In this document: positions 1-5,667 of the stretch, piece by piece
Position numbering within the stretch: the first letter of the stretch is position 1
Layout of the letters: every line of letters begins with the position of its first letter
Origin: an uncultured beta proteobacterium
GTDB taxonomy: Bacteria; Pseudomonadota; Gammaproteobacteria; Burkholderiales; Rhodocyclaceae
Assembly (NCBI GenBank): GCA_903930395.1
Contig: CAIYYE010000301.1
Coordinates: 1-9,137 of the forward strand
Reading direction: 5' to 3'
DNA: 9,137 nucleotides
Notes under the pieces: model-generated
The model's database searches: none
Told to the model about the DNA's origin: nothing
What the model saw: only the letters and a program-made list of their open reading frames with translations
Made by a program: the position numbers and the translations under genes

Positions 1-346
1 CACCGACCTGGTCGAGGAAGCCGACGGCCTGGCCTTCGGCAGCCCGACGATCAATGCCGACGCCGTCAAGCCGATCTGGGACCTGCTTTCCTCGCTCACC
101 ACCGTCAACGTCAAGGGCAAGCTCGGTGCCGCTTTCGGCTCCTATGGCTGGAGCGGCGAAGCGGTACGCCTGATCGAGGACCGCCTGCGCGGCCTCAAGC
201 TGCGCGTCCCGGTCGAGGGCCTGCGCATCAAGCTGGTGCCGGATGCCAGCGAACTCGAAGCCTGCCGGGCACTCGGCGAACAACTGGCCCGTCACCTGAC
301 CGGCCGGGTCGAACACCGCGAGATCGACCTCGCAATGCTTGCTTGA
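1..346 (+). CDS. FprA-type flavodiiron protein (A-type flavoprotein), C-terminal flavodoxin domain, 5' truncated
   Basis: The window opens inside this gene; the first whole codon is at position 2 and the TGA stop is at 344-346, leaving 114 residues. The visible part is a flavodoxin fold of the kind that ends flavodiiron proteins: GSPTIN near residue 14 (FMN-binding loop region) and AFGSYGWSGEAV near residue 41 are family hallmarks, followed by a short helical C-terminus. Flavodiiron proteins are cytoplasmic enzymes that reduce O2 to water, or NO to N2O, at a diiron site in an N-terminal beta-lactamase-like domain, with electrons arriving via FMN. That N-terminal half lies upstream of the window, so the diiron ligands cannot be checked. 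The gene is followed after 24 bp by a ferredoxin gene, a plausible electron donor, and then by nitrogenase accessory genes, which suggests oxygen scavenging around nitrogenase. A stand-alone flavodoxin is less likely because of the GSYGWSGEAV signature. Confidence 0.85.
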   Translation, partial: TDLVEEADGLAFGSPTINADAVKPIWDLLSSLTTVNVKGKLGAAFGSYGWSGEAVRLIEDRLRGLKLRVPVEGLRIKLVPDASELEACRALGEQLARHLTGRVEHREIDLAMLA

Positions 347-370
347 AAACATACGAACAAGGGAGAAAAA

Positions 371-658
371 ATGCCTAAAGCCAAAGTCACCTTCCAGGAT
401 ATCGGCGTCACGGTCACCGTGCCGGCCGGCACCCGGCTCATCGAAGTCTCGGAAAAAGTCGGCGCCGGCATCACCTACGGCTGCCGCGAAGGCGAGTGCT
501 GCACCTGCCTGACCAAGATCGTCTCCGGTGGCGAACACCTTGCCCCACCGAGCATGCTCGAAGACCAGGTGCTCAAGGACAACCTCGCCCCGCGCGGCCA
601 CCGGCTGGCCTGCCAGGCACAGATTCTGGGCGGCGACATCGTCGTCAAACCCGCGTAA
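371..658 (+). CDS. Plant-type 2Fe-2S ferredoxin
   Basis: A 95-residue soluble electron carrier. Cluster ligands are Cys38, Cys43, Cys46 and Cys81 (C-X4-C-X2-C-X34-C), the plant-type 2Fe-2S pattern. An additional Cys44 sits directly beside ligand Cys43, giving CREGECCTC where most relatives have Gly or Ser. The start is supported by a purine-rich AAGGGAGA ribosome binding site ending about 5 bp before the ATG. The gene lies 24 bp after the flavodiiron protein gene and 86 bp before the FeSII gene. It could feed electrons to the flavodiiron protein or to nitrogenase; this is inferred from position, not from any specific sequence feature. It is much shorter between the third and fourth Cys than the FeSII protein next door, so the two are not simple duplicates. 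Confidence 0.9.
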   Translation: MPKAKVTFQDIGVTVTVPAGTRLIEVSEKVGAGITYGCREGECCTCLTKIVSGGEHLAPPSMLEDQVLKDNLAPRGHRLACQAQILGGDIVVKPA

Positions 659-744
659 TTGCGCAAATTCCGAACAAGACTAAAAGCAAGCCCCAACCTC
701 AACAGAGAAATCCAAATCAACCCGCTCTCCAGGAGAACACAAGC
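659..744. other. Intergenic spacer between the two ferredoxin genes
   Basis: These 86 bp are unusually A- and C-rich on the + strand compared with the flanking genes. The only structure seen is an 8-bp palindrome TTGCGCAA at 659-666, immediately after the stop codon of the first ferredoxin, and the FeSII ribosome binding site at the far end. No terminator with a T run, no convincing -24/-12 element and no small gene were found here, so read-through from the upstream genes is expected. Confidence 0.5.
731..735 (+). promoter_or_regulatory. Ribosome binding site fixing the FeSII start
   Basis: AGGAG lies 9 bp before the ATG at 745. The reading frame is open further upstream, back to an ATG at 496 inside the preceding ferredoxin gene, but that longer form would add low-complexity Arg/Pro/Gln-rich residues and lacks family similarity. 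The ribosome binding site therefore decides for 745. Confidence 0.75.
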
Positions 745-1107
745 ATGGCCCTCATCACTTTCACCAGCCCGCTGCACAAGGACAAGACGGTCTACGCCGT
801 CGCCGGCAGCCACACCCAGACCATCCTCGCGCTGGCCAAGGAACATCACATCCCGATCGACTTCGGCTGCCAGGAAGGCAACTGCGGCACCTGTCTGGTC
901 AAGGTTTCCTCGGTCGATGGCAAACGCGCCCCGATGGGCGGCCCGCTCAATGTCCGCGAAGTCGCCGCACTGAGCGAACTCGGCCACATCACCAAGGCCC
1001 AGATCGAGCAGATGTATGTCGACGACATCCCGCCGACCCAGTGGCGTCTGGCCTGCCAGATGATTGTCCGCGACGAGGACATCCTGGTCGAATATCCCAG
1101 CAAGTAA
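745..1107 (+). CDS. FeSII / Shethna protein II-type 2Fe-2S protein (nitrogenase protection)
   Basis: A 120-residue 2Fe-2S protein with ligands Cys42, Cys47, Cys50 and Cys104 (C-X4-C-X2-C-X53-C). The long, partly helical insert before the last Cys and the stretches QEGNCGTCLVKV and the C-terminal DEDILVEY match my recollection of the Azotobacter vinelandii FeSII protein, about 122 residues, as does the D-I-P-P motif just before W-R-L-A-C. FeSII senses oxidative stress through its cluster and, when oxidised, binds MoFe and Fe proteins in a protected inactive complex. Placement directly before nifQ and draG supports the same role here. The basic N-terminal loop reported as important for nitrogenase binding is one residue shorter here and has Lys12 and Lys14 rather than adjacent lysines. 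A general electron-transfer ferredoxin is the alternative. Stop is 10 bp before nifQ. Confidence 0.85.
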   Translation: MALITFTSPLHKDKTVYAVAGSHTQTILALAKEHHIPIDFGCQEGNCGTCLVKVSSVDGKRAPMGGPLNVREVAALSELGHITKAQIEQMYVDDIPPTQWRLACQMIVRDEDILVEYPSK

Positions 1108-1117
1108 GGCACAAACC

Positions 1118-1693
1118 ATGAACGGTCCGGACCGGCTGCCCTACCGCAGCACCCTCTTTGCCGAACTGCTCGCCTTGCCGGCGGCGTCGGCGCGGGCGGC
1201 GGCCGATCCGAATCGCTCTTTACTGGCCAGCATCGTCGCCGGACAAGTAGCCGGTACCGGCTGCCTGCCGGCCGATCTGGGCCTGGGCATGGCGGCCCAT
1301 ACCCATCTGATCCGCGAGTATTTCCCCGGATTCGATTGCCGGGGTCCGCAACGCGCCGTCGAGGCCATTCCCGAATGGAGCGACCTGCAAAAGCTGCTGC
1401 TCGAGCATCGCGCCTGCGAAAACCCCTCCGAACTGCTGGTCGCCAACATCATCGCCACGGCCTGCGCCGGGCGCGACCATCTGTGGCAGGATATCGGCCT
1501 GGCCAACCGTGACGAACTCTCGCGGCTGATGTGGGTCAATTTCCCCGCCCTCGCCCGCGCCAACACTGGCGACATGAAGTGGAAGAAATTCCTCTACCGC
1601 CAGTTTTGCTCCCGCGAAGGCATTTACGTCTGCCCCGCCCCGTCCTGCGGGGTCTGCAAGGATTACGCCAAATGTTTTGGTCCGGAGAACTGA
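1118..1693 (+). CDS. nifQ: NifQ, molybdenum donor for FeMo-cofactor synthesis
   Basis: A 191-residue protein ending in the diagnostic NifQ cysteine cluster Cys172-X4-Cys177-X2-Cys180-X5-Cys186, just five residues from the C-terminus. NifQ carries a Mo-Fe-S cluster and delivers molybdenum to NifEN/NifH during FeMo-co assembly in the cytoplasm. The central part (WVNFPALARANTGDMKWKKF, about residues 146-165) precedes the cluster as in other NifQ proteins. The ATG at 1118 was chosen because it follows the FeSII stop by 10 bp with an AAGG sequence about 8 bp upstream; an in-frame ATG at 1064 would overlap the FeSII gene by 44 bp and has no support. The 3' end overlaps draG by 22 bp, so the two are probably translationally coupled. 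Length is normal for the family. Confidence 0.93.
   Translation: MNGPDRLPYRSTLFAELLALPAASARAAADPNRSLLASIVAGQVAGTGCLPADLGLGMAAHTHLIREYFPGFDCRGPQRAVEAIPEWSDLQKLLLEHRACENPSELLVANIIATACAGRDHLWQDIGLANRDELSRLMWVNFPALARANTGDMKWKKFLYRQFCSREGIYVCPAPSCGVCKDYAKCFGPEN
1658..1662 (+). promoter_or_regulatory. Ribosome binding site for draG inside nifQ
   Basis: AAGGA lies 9 bp before the ATG at 1672, inside the codons for the NifQ cysteine cluster. It decides the draG start against the upstream in-frame ATG at 1531, which would add about 47 Arg/Pro-rich residues that are only the shadow of nifQ. Confidence 0.6.
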
Positions 1694-2634
1694 TCGCCCG
1701 CACCGCGCCGGTACGTCGGCGTACCGGCCCCGCCTACCCGCCGCATGTGGACCGGGGCATTGCAGCGTATCTCGGCCTCGCCGTCGGCGATGCGCTGGGC
1801 GCCACGGTCGAGTTCCTGACCCCCAATGAAATCCGCCACCAGATCGGCCTGCATTGCGACATCACTGGCGGCGGCTGGCTGCGCCTGAAGGCCGGCCAGG
1901 TCACCGACGACACGACCATGTCGCTGGCGCTGGGCCAAGCCATTCTCGCCACCGGGCACGTCGATGCCCAGGCCGCGGCCGAAGCCTTCGATGCCTGGAT
2001 GCGCGCCAAACCGGTCGATATCGGCAACACCATACGGCGCAACCTGATCCAGTTTCGCAAGACCGGCAATCCGGAAGCCATCGCCTCCGAACACGACGCC
2101 GGCAACGGTGCTGCCATGCGCGCCCTGCCCGTTGCCCTGGCCTGCTACGGTCAGCCGGAAAGCCTGAGCATTGCCGCCAGCCGCGCCCAGGCCCACGTCA
2201 CGCATCACAACGCCCTGTCCGATGCGGCCTGCGAAACACTGATCTTCATGGTCCAGGATTTTCTTGCCGGGCGCGATGTCATCGACGTCGAACGCGAGCG
2301 GGCCGGCAAGCTGGTCAGCGATTTTCCAGTCTTCGCCTACGACAAGCGCCGCCGTGAAAACCCCAGCGGCTTCATCGTCGACACCATGCAAGCCGTGTTT
2401 CAGGCCTTCTTCGCCACCGAAACCTTCGAGGATTGCCTCATCGAGGTCGTCAATCGCGGCGGCGACGCCGACACCACCGGCGCCATCGCCGGCATGCTGG
2501 CCGGCGCCCGCTATGGCCAGGGAAGCATCCCCAGACGCTGGCTCAAAGCCGTGGACGAAAAAACCTCAAGCCGCTGCTCGGAGCAGGCAGGCGCCCTGCT
2601 ACTCCGGCCTATCCCCGGCCAGACGACATCCTAG
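1672..2634 (+). CDS. draG: DraG, ADP-ribosyl-[dinitrogen reductase] glycohydrolase
   Basis: A 320-residue ADP-ribosylglycohydrolase. It removes ADP-ribose from the Arg of nitrogenase Fe protein (NifH) and so reactivates nitrogenase when nitrogen or energy limitation returns. Family motifs are in order: GDALG (39-43), the metal-binding TDDT (78-81), the DAGNGAAMR segment of the central active-site region, and the second metal site GGDADTTG (263-270). GGGWLRLK before TDDT and IVDTMQ in the C-terminal third are typical of DraG rather than of the broader MutT-unrelated glycohydrolase superfamily. Start chosen by a ribosome binding site at 1658-1662; this gives roughly 20 more N-terminal residues than I recall for Rhodospirillum DraG, and an in-frame GTG at 1747 would give the shorter form. 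It overlaps nifQ by 22 bp. The usual partner draT (which adds the ADP-ribose) is not in this window. It ends 38 bp from the convergent kinase gene. Confidence 0.92.
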   Translation: MFWSGELIARTAPVRRRTGPAYPPHVDRGIAAYLGLAVGDALGATVEFLTPNEIRHQIGLHCDITGGGWLRLKAGQVTDDTTMSLALGQAILATGHVDAQAAAEAFDAWMRAKPVDIGNTIRRNLIQFRKTGNPEAIASEHDAGNGAAMRALPVALACYGQPESLSIAASRAQAHVTHHNALSDAACETLIFMVQDFLAGRDVIDVERERAGKLVSDFPVFAYDKRRRENPSGFIVDTMQAVFQAFFATETFEDCLIEVVNRGGDADTTGAIAGMLAGARYGQGSIPRRWLKAVDEKTSSRCSEQAGALLLRPIPGQTTS

Positions 2635-2672
2635 CCGGCGGAAGCAGAGGATAGGGTGCAACCCGGCCGGAT

Positions 2673-5444
2673 TCAGATCTGCCTGAGCGAATACTCCAGC
2701 CAGCGCACCAAAGATTCGTACAGCCTGTCAGGATCGACGGGCTTGCCGATATGGTCGTCCATGCCCGCGCTTATGCAGACTTGCCTGTCCTCCTCGAAGG
2801 CATTGGCCGTCATGGCCAGGATCGGGGTGTGCTGGTAGCCCGGCAGGGCCCGAATCGCCCGTGCCGCATCAAGGCCATTCAGATTCGGCATCTGCATGTC
2901 CATCAGAATCAGCGCGTAGCGGCTTTTTCCGGCCAGACCCACCGCCACGTTGCCATCCTCGGCCAGGTCGACGACCAGCCCGACATCTTCGAGCAAGGCG
3001 CGCGAAACCTCCTGGTTGATCGGCTCGTCTTCAGCCAGCAGGATTCTGGTGCCGGCATACCGCTCGAGCAATACATCATATGGGGGCAGCCCGGACAGGG
3101 GCATTGCTGCGTGCAATTCACCGGTGGCCGATGATGCCTTGCCAAAGCGGACGGTAAACCAGAAGGTACTGCCCACCCCGAGCCGGCTATCGACACCGAT
3201 GTCGCCGCCCATCAGCTTGACCAGCCGCTTGCTGATCGCGAGTCCCAAACCGGTGCCACCATACTTGCGTGTCATCGAACCATCGACCTGCTCGAAAGCG
3301 GTGAACAGGCGTTTCTGATCGTTGTCTGAAATGCCGATGCCGCTATCCTGTACCTCGCAACGCACGAGGACGCTGGTCGGACTTTCTTCGATCAACCGCA
3401 GGCGCACAGAAACGCTGCCAGCCTCTGTAAATTTGACGGCGTTGGCCGTCAGATTGAGCAGGATCTGCCCCAGGTGCACAGGGTCACCGACCAAATTCAG
3501 ATGTCCCAGCACCGGCGGCAGATCGATATGCAGCAGCAGGTGCTTGTCTATAACCTTCTGACTGAGCAGGCTGGTCAGGTTTTCGAGCACCGCGCCCAGC
3601 CTGAAATTGTTGTGCGACAAGCTTAGTCGTTCAGCCTCTATCTTGGAGAGGTCGAGGATATCGTTGATGACGCTGAGCAGGTGATGCGAGGCCTTGTCGA
3701 CTTTTTCCAGCTGATCCCGCAGTTTGGGATCATCGGCATGGCGCATGGCAATGCTGTTCATCCCCATGATGGCATTCATCGGCGTCCGCAACTCGTGGCT
3801 CATATTGGCGAGGAAGGCGCTCTTCGCCCGGTTCGACGACTCGGCCAATTCCTTGGCGATAGACAGCGCAGCAGTACGCTCCTGCACCAGGGACTCGAGG
3901 TGGTCACGGTGTTGTTCCAGTTCCAGTTCAGCCGCCTTGCGCTCGGTGATGTCGGTGTGCGTCCCGCTCATCCGGCTCGGCATGCCATTCACATCCCGCT
4001 GCAGCACATTGGCCTGGTCGAGCACCCAGCGGATGCTGCCATCCTTGTGCAGCATGCGGTACTCGGCCTTGTGGGATTTGGCCCGCCCTTCAAGGACGTT
4101 ATTGATCGACTGCCAGGCCGCCTCCCTATCGTCAGGAAAGATAAAGTCCGTCCATTGTTGCGTCGTATTCTGGATTTCCTCGTGGGTGTAACCGAGAATG
4201 GTCGCCCAGCGTTCGTTGCGATAGACGACACCCTTGGCAATGTTCCAGTCCCAGAATCCGAGCTCAGCCCCCTCAAGCACAAAACGTAGCTGTTCTTCGC
4301 TCGCCCGCAGCTCTTCGGCGCGATTTTTGAGCGAATTTTCGCGCTGACTCAGGATATCGAGCAAGCGATTGAATCCGCCGATCAGTTCACCGATTTCGTC
4401 CTGGCTGGTTACCAGCAAGGGCTGCACCGGCTTATCGCCCGCGGCCAGGGTGGCCAGCTCCCGGCTGGCCTTGAGCATCGGCGCCAACTGGCCCTGCAAC
4501 ACGCGTGAAACGACCCACCAGGTCAAGGCACCGGCGAGCACGGTGGCCAGCAGCGCACTGAGCATCAAACGATCGAGCACCGCGTCGATCGGCGCAAAGG
4601 CTTCCTGGCTGGGCAATGTGGCCAGGACATACCAACCCGCGACCGGGATGGTTTTGCCCGACACAAGCACTTCCACGCCTTTCGGATTGACGGCAATGGC
4701 CGACCCTTCATAGCCATCAGCGAATTTATCAACCCATGCATTGACGCCCGGTGGCGGAAGTTTCTCCATGATTCGGGATCGATCAGTAGCAGTGATGACC
4801 AGCCGGCTCTGCGCCGCAATCAGCACATAGCCACCGCTCTGCCCGTAACGGCTCTCGGTCAGCTTGTCGAGAAAGTTGGGCTGTCCCAGATTGACGGCTG
4901 CCACCAGGGCGCCGATGATCTTTCCGCCACTATCGTGTATCGGCGTGACCAGGCTCAACACTGGTGCCTTCAACGTCTTCCCGATCACCGGTTTGGCGAA
5001 TACCGACCGGCCCTCCCTGAGTGCCATGGTGACGAAATCGCGGTCCATGTAATTGGTGCCGACCCGCCCCTCCTGGCGTGGCGAATCAGCTATGGCCGTG
5101 CCCTCCGACCCGATGACAAAGACGCCGGCGTTGAACAGGATATTGAGGAAGGGACGCCGCTCGAGCATTTCCTGAATCGCCGCCGGCTTGGCCATCATCG
5201 ACGGCGTAATCTGCCTGGCGATTCCCTCCAGCCCTATCATCCGGTCACGCAACTCCTCGTTCACCTGGGCGGCAACAAAAGATACCGTAGCGAACTGCTG
5301 CTCACTCAAACTACGCTGCATGTCGTCACGCAACAGGCGACTGGCGTAAAAGGCCAGCGACCAGATACTGAGCACGAAAATAAGCAGCGTAAGAAGTGTT
5401 ACGCGGGTTTTCAGCGAATACCGGGCCAAGCCATGCAAGGGCAT
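2673..5444 (-). CDS. Membrane-bound hybrid histidine kinase (Cache-HAMP-PAS-HisKA-HATPase-REC)
   Basis: A 923-residue sensor kinase of the inner membrane. Layout: TM1 about 15-35; a periplasmic Cache-like sensor about 36-292; TM2 about 294-313; HAMP about 313-370; PAS with PAC tail about 385-501 (ends in THTDITE); coiled-coil linker; HisKA with phospho-acceptor His550 in MSHELRTPMN; HATPase with N box around Asn668, DSGIGI at 700 and GGTGLGL near 729-735; receiver domain about 800-915 with acidic Glu805/Asp806, phospho-acceptor Asp849 in LILMDMQMP and Lys901. All catalytic residues expected for kinase and receiver activity are present. The input ligand is unknown; Cache domains usually bind small periplasmic molecules. 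The start at 5444 has a strong AAGGA 7 bp upstream; an in-frame ATG at 5525 has no such support and adds 27 polar residues before TM1. There is no HPt domain and no response regulator nearby, so its output partner is elsewhere. It is divergent from the ars operon and convergent with draG. Confidence 0.93.
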   Translation of the reverse strand: MPLHGLARYSLKTRVTLLTLLIFVLSIWSLAFYASRLLRDDMQRSLSEQQFATVSFVAAQVNEELRDRMIGLEGIARQITPSMMAKPAAIQEMLERRPFLNILFNAGVFVIGSEGTAIADSPRQEGRVGTNYMDRDFVTMALREGRSVFAKPVIGKTLKAPVLSLVTPIHDSGGKIIGALVAAVNLGQPNFLDKLTESRYGQSGGYVLIAAQSRLVITATDRSRIMEKLPPPGVNAWVDKFADGYEGSAIAVNPKGVEVLVSGKTIPVAGWYVLATLPSQEAFAPIDAVLDRLMLSALLATVLAGALTWWVVSRVLQGQLAPMLKASRELATLAAGDKPVQPLLVTSQDEIGELIGGFNRLLDILSQRENSLKNRAEELRASEEQLRFVLEGAELGFWDWNIAKGVVYRNERWATILGYTHEEIQNTTQQWTDFIFPDDREAAWQSINNVLEGRAKSHKAEYRMLHKDGSIRWVLDQANVLQRDVNGMPSRMSGTHTDITERKAAELELEQHRDHLESLVQERTAALSIAKELAESSNRAKSAFLANMSHELRTPMNAIMGMNSIAMRHADDPKLRDQLEKVDKASHHLLSVINDILDLSKIEAERLSLSHNNFRLGAVLENLTSLLSQKVIDKHLLLHIDLPPVLGHLNLVGDPVHLGQILLNLTANAVKFTEAGSVSVRLRLIEESPTSVLVRCEVQDSGIGISDNDQKRLFTAFEQVDGSMTRKYGGTGLGLAISKRLVKLMGGDIGVDSRLGVGSTFWFTVRFGKASSATGELHAAMPLSGLPPYDVLLERYAGTRILLAEDEPINQEVSRALLEDVGLVVDLAEDGNVAVGLAGKSRYALILMDMQMPNLNGLDAARAIRALPGYQHTPILAMTANAFEEDRQVCISAGMDDHIGKPVDPDRLYESLVRWLEYSLRQI

Positions 5445-5451
5445 ATCTGCT

Positions 5452-5456
5452 TCCTT
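5452..5456 (-). promoter_or_regulatory. Ribosome binding site fixing the kinase start
   Basis: Read on the minus strand, AAGGA lies 7 bp before the ATG at 5444. It places the kinase N-terminus shortly before TM1 (MPLHGLARYSLKTRV), a normal arrangement, and argues against the longer in-frame start at 5525. Confidence 0.7.
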
Positions 5457-5541
5457 GTCCGATCCGGAACTATGGTCTGCGGTGTAGCCTGCTTGTATTG
5501 AAAACTCAATGGCGCCAGCGGCCAAACCATAAAATTGTCAA

Positions 5542-5618
5542 ACATGTAAACACTGCCAAATTGTACGCCGCACTGGCAGTGAAATACAGCGAACGGTCAG
5601 CTTCCATTTTTTACATGT
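5542..5618. repeat. Outer inverted repeat ACATGTAAA / TTTACATGT
   Basis: The 9-bp arms ACATGTAAA (5542-5550) and TTTACATGT (5610-5618) are perfect reverse complements separated by 59 bp. Each arm contains the self-complementary core ACATGT. They bracket the second inverted repeat at 5551-5581. The arms sit in the kinase-arsR intergenic region and could be paired operator sites for a dimeric regulator; the regulator is unknown. The distance is too long for a transcription terminator hairpin. Confidence 0.5.
5551..5581. repeat. Inner inverted repeat CACTGCCA-N15-TGGCAGTG
   Basis: Perfect 8-bp arms CACTGCCA (5551-5558) and TGGCAGTG (5574-5581) around a 15-bp centre. The left arm directly abuts the outer repeat arm ending at 5550. 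No T run follows on either strand, so a factor-independent terminator is unlikely. An operator for the kinase gene or for the ars operon is the likelier reading. No confident -35/-10 pair for the kinase gene was found: a minus-strand TTGACA occurs at about 5536-5541 but has no fitting -10. Confidence 0.45.
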
Positions 5619-5631
5619 GAAAACCGGGTCA

Positions 5632-5659
5632 TTGCGCTGAAATATATTTCGACTATCAT
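5632..5659 (+). promoter_or_regulatory. Candidate sigma70 promoter of the ars operon
   Basis: TTGCGC (5632-5637) and TATCAT (5654-5659) are separated by 16 bp and resemble -35 and -10 elements. A start 6-8 bp after the -10 would fall at 5665-5667, on the arsR ATG at 5666-5668. An alternative -10, TATATT at 5643-5648, has no matching -35. The element is supported by the overlapping candidate operator but was not derived by any scoring tool. Confidence 0.5.
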
Positions 5660-5667
5660 TGAAATAT
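5639..5667. promoter_or_regulatory. Candidate ArsR operator: GAAATAT half-sites overlapping -10 and start codon
   Basis: Three copies of one 7-mer occur here: GAAATAT at 5639-5645, its complement ATATTTC at 5644-5650, and GAAATAT at 5661-5667. The first two form a perfect 12-bp palindrome GAAATATATTTC (5639-5650). The last two form ATATTTC-N10-GAAATAT, with the candidate -10 inside the spacer. The two direct copies are 22 bp apart, about two helical turns. ArsR-family repressors bind AT-rich inverted repeats over their own promoter, so this is the best candidate for autoregulation of the ars operon. Binding is inferred. Confidence 0.55.

Noticed and set aside
496..744. Upstream extension of the FeSII reading frame to ATG 496
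   Set aside because: The extension overlaps the first ferredoxin, encodes Arg/Pro/Gln-rich sequence, and the AGGAG before ATG 745 gives the family-length protein.
475..1119. Long minus-strand open frame (214 codons) opposite the two ferredoxin genes
   Set aside because: It is the shadow of GC-rich coding sequence on the + strand, where two genes with complete cysteine motifs and ribosome binding sites are clear. Its translation resembles no family.
1663..2391. Minus-strand open frame of 242 codons opposite draG
   Set aside because: Shadow of draG, whose metal-binding motifs are intact on the + strand; the antisense translation is Gly/Ala-rich with no recognisable domain.
2604..2670. Possible terminator hairpin between draG and the kinase (CCTATCC at 2608-2614 pairing with GGATAGG at 2649-2655, with GC-rich CCGGCC/GGCCGG flanks)
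   Set aside because: The arms are 34 bp apart, the outer pairing needs a large bulge, one arm is inside draG, and no T run follows on either strand. A bidirectional terminator is expected for convergent genes but cannot be supported here.
3681..4289. Plus-strand open frame of 202 codons inside the kinase gene
   Set aside because: It lies wholly opposite the HisKA and PAS coding part of the kinase, whose motifs are unambiguous, and has no ribosome binding site or family similarity.
5396..5620. Small plus-strand open frame of 74 codons across the kinase start and intergenic region
   Set aside because: No ribosome binding site, no family similarity, it begins inside the kinase gene, and it covers the inverted repeats that look regulatory rather than coding.
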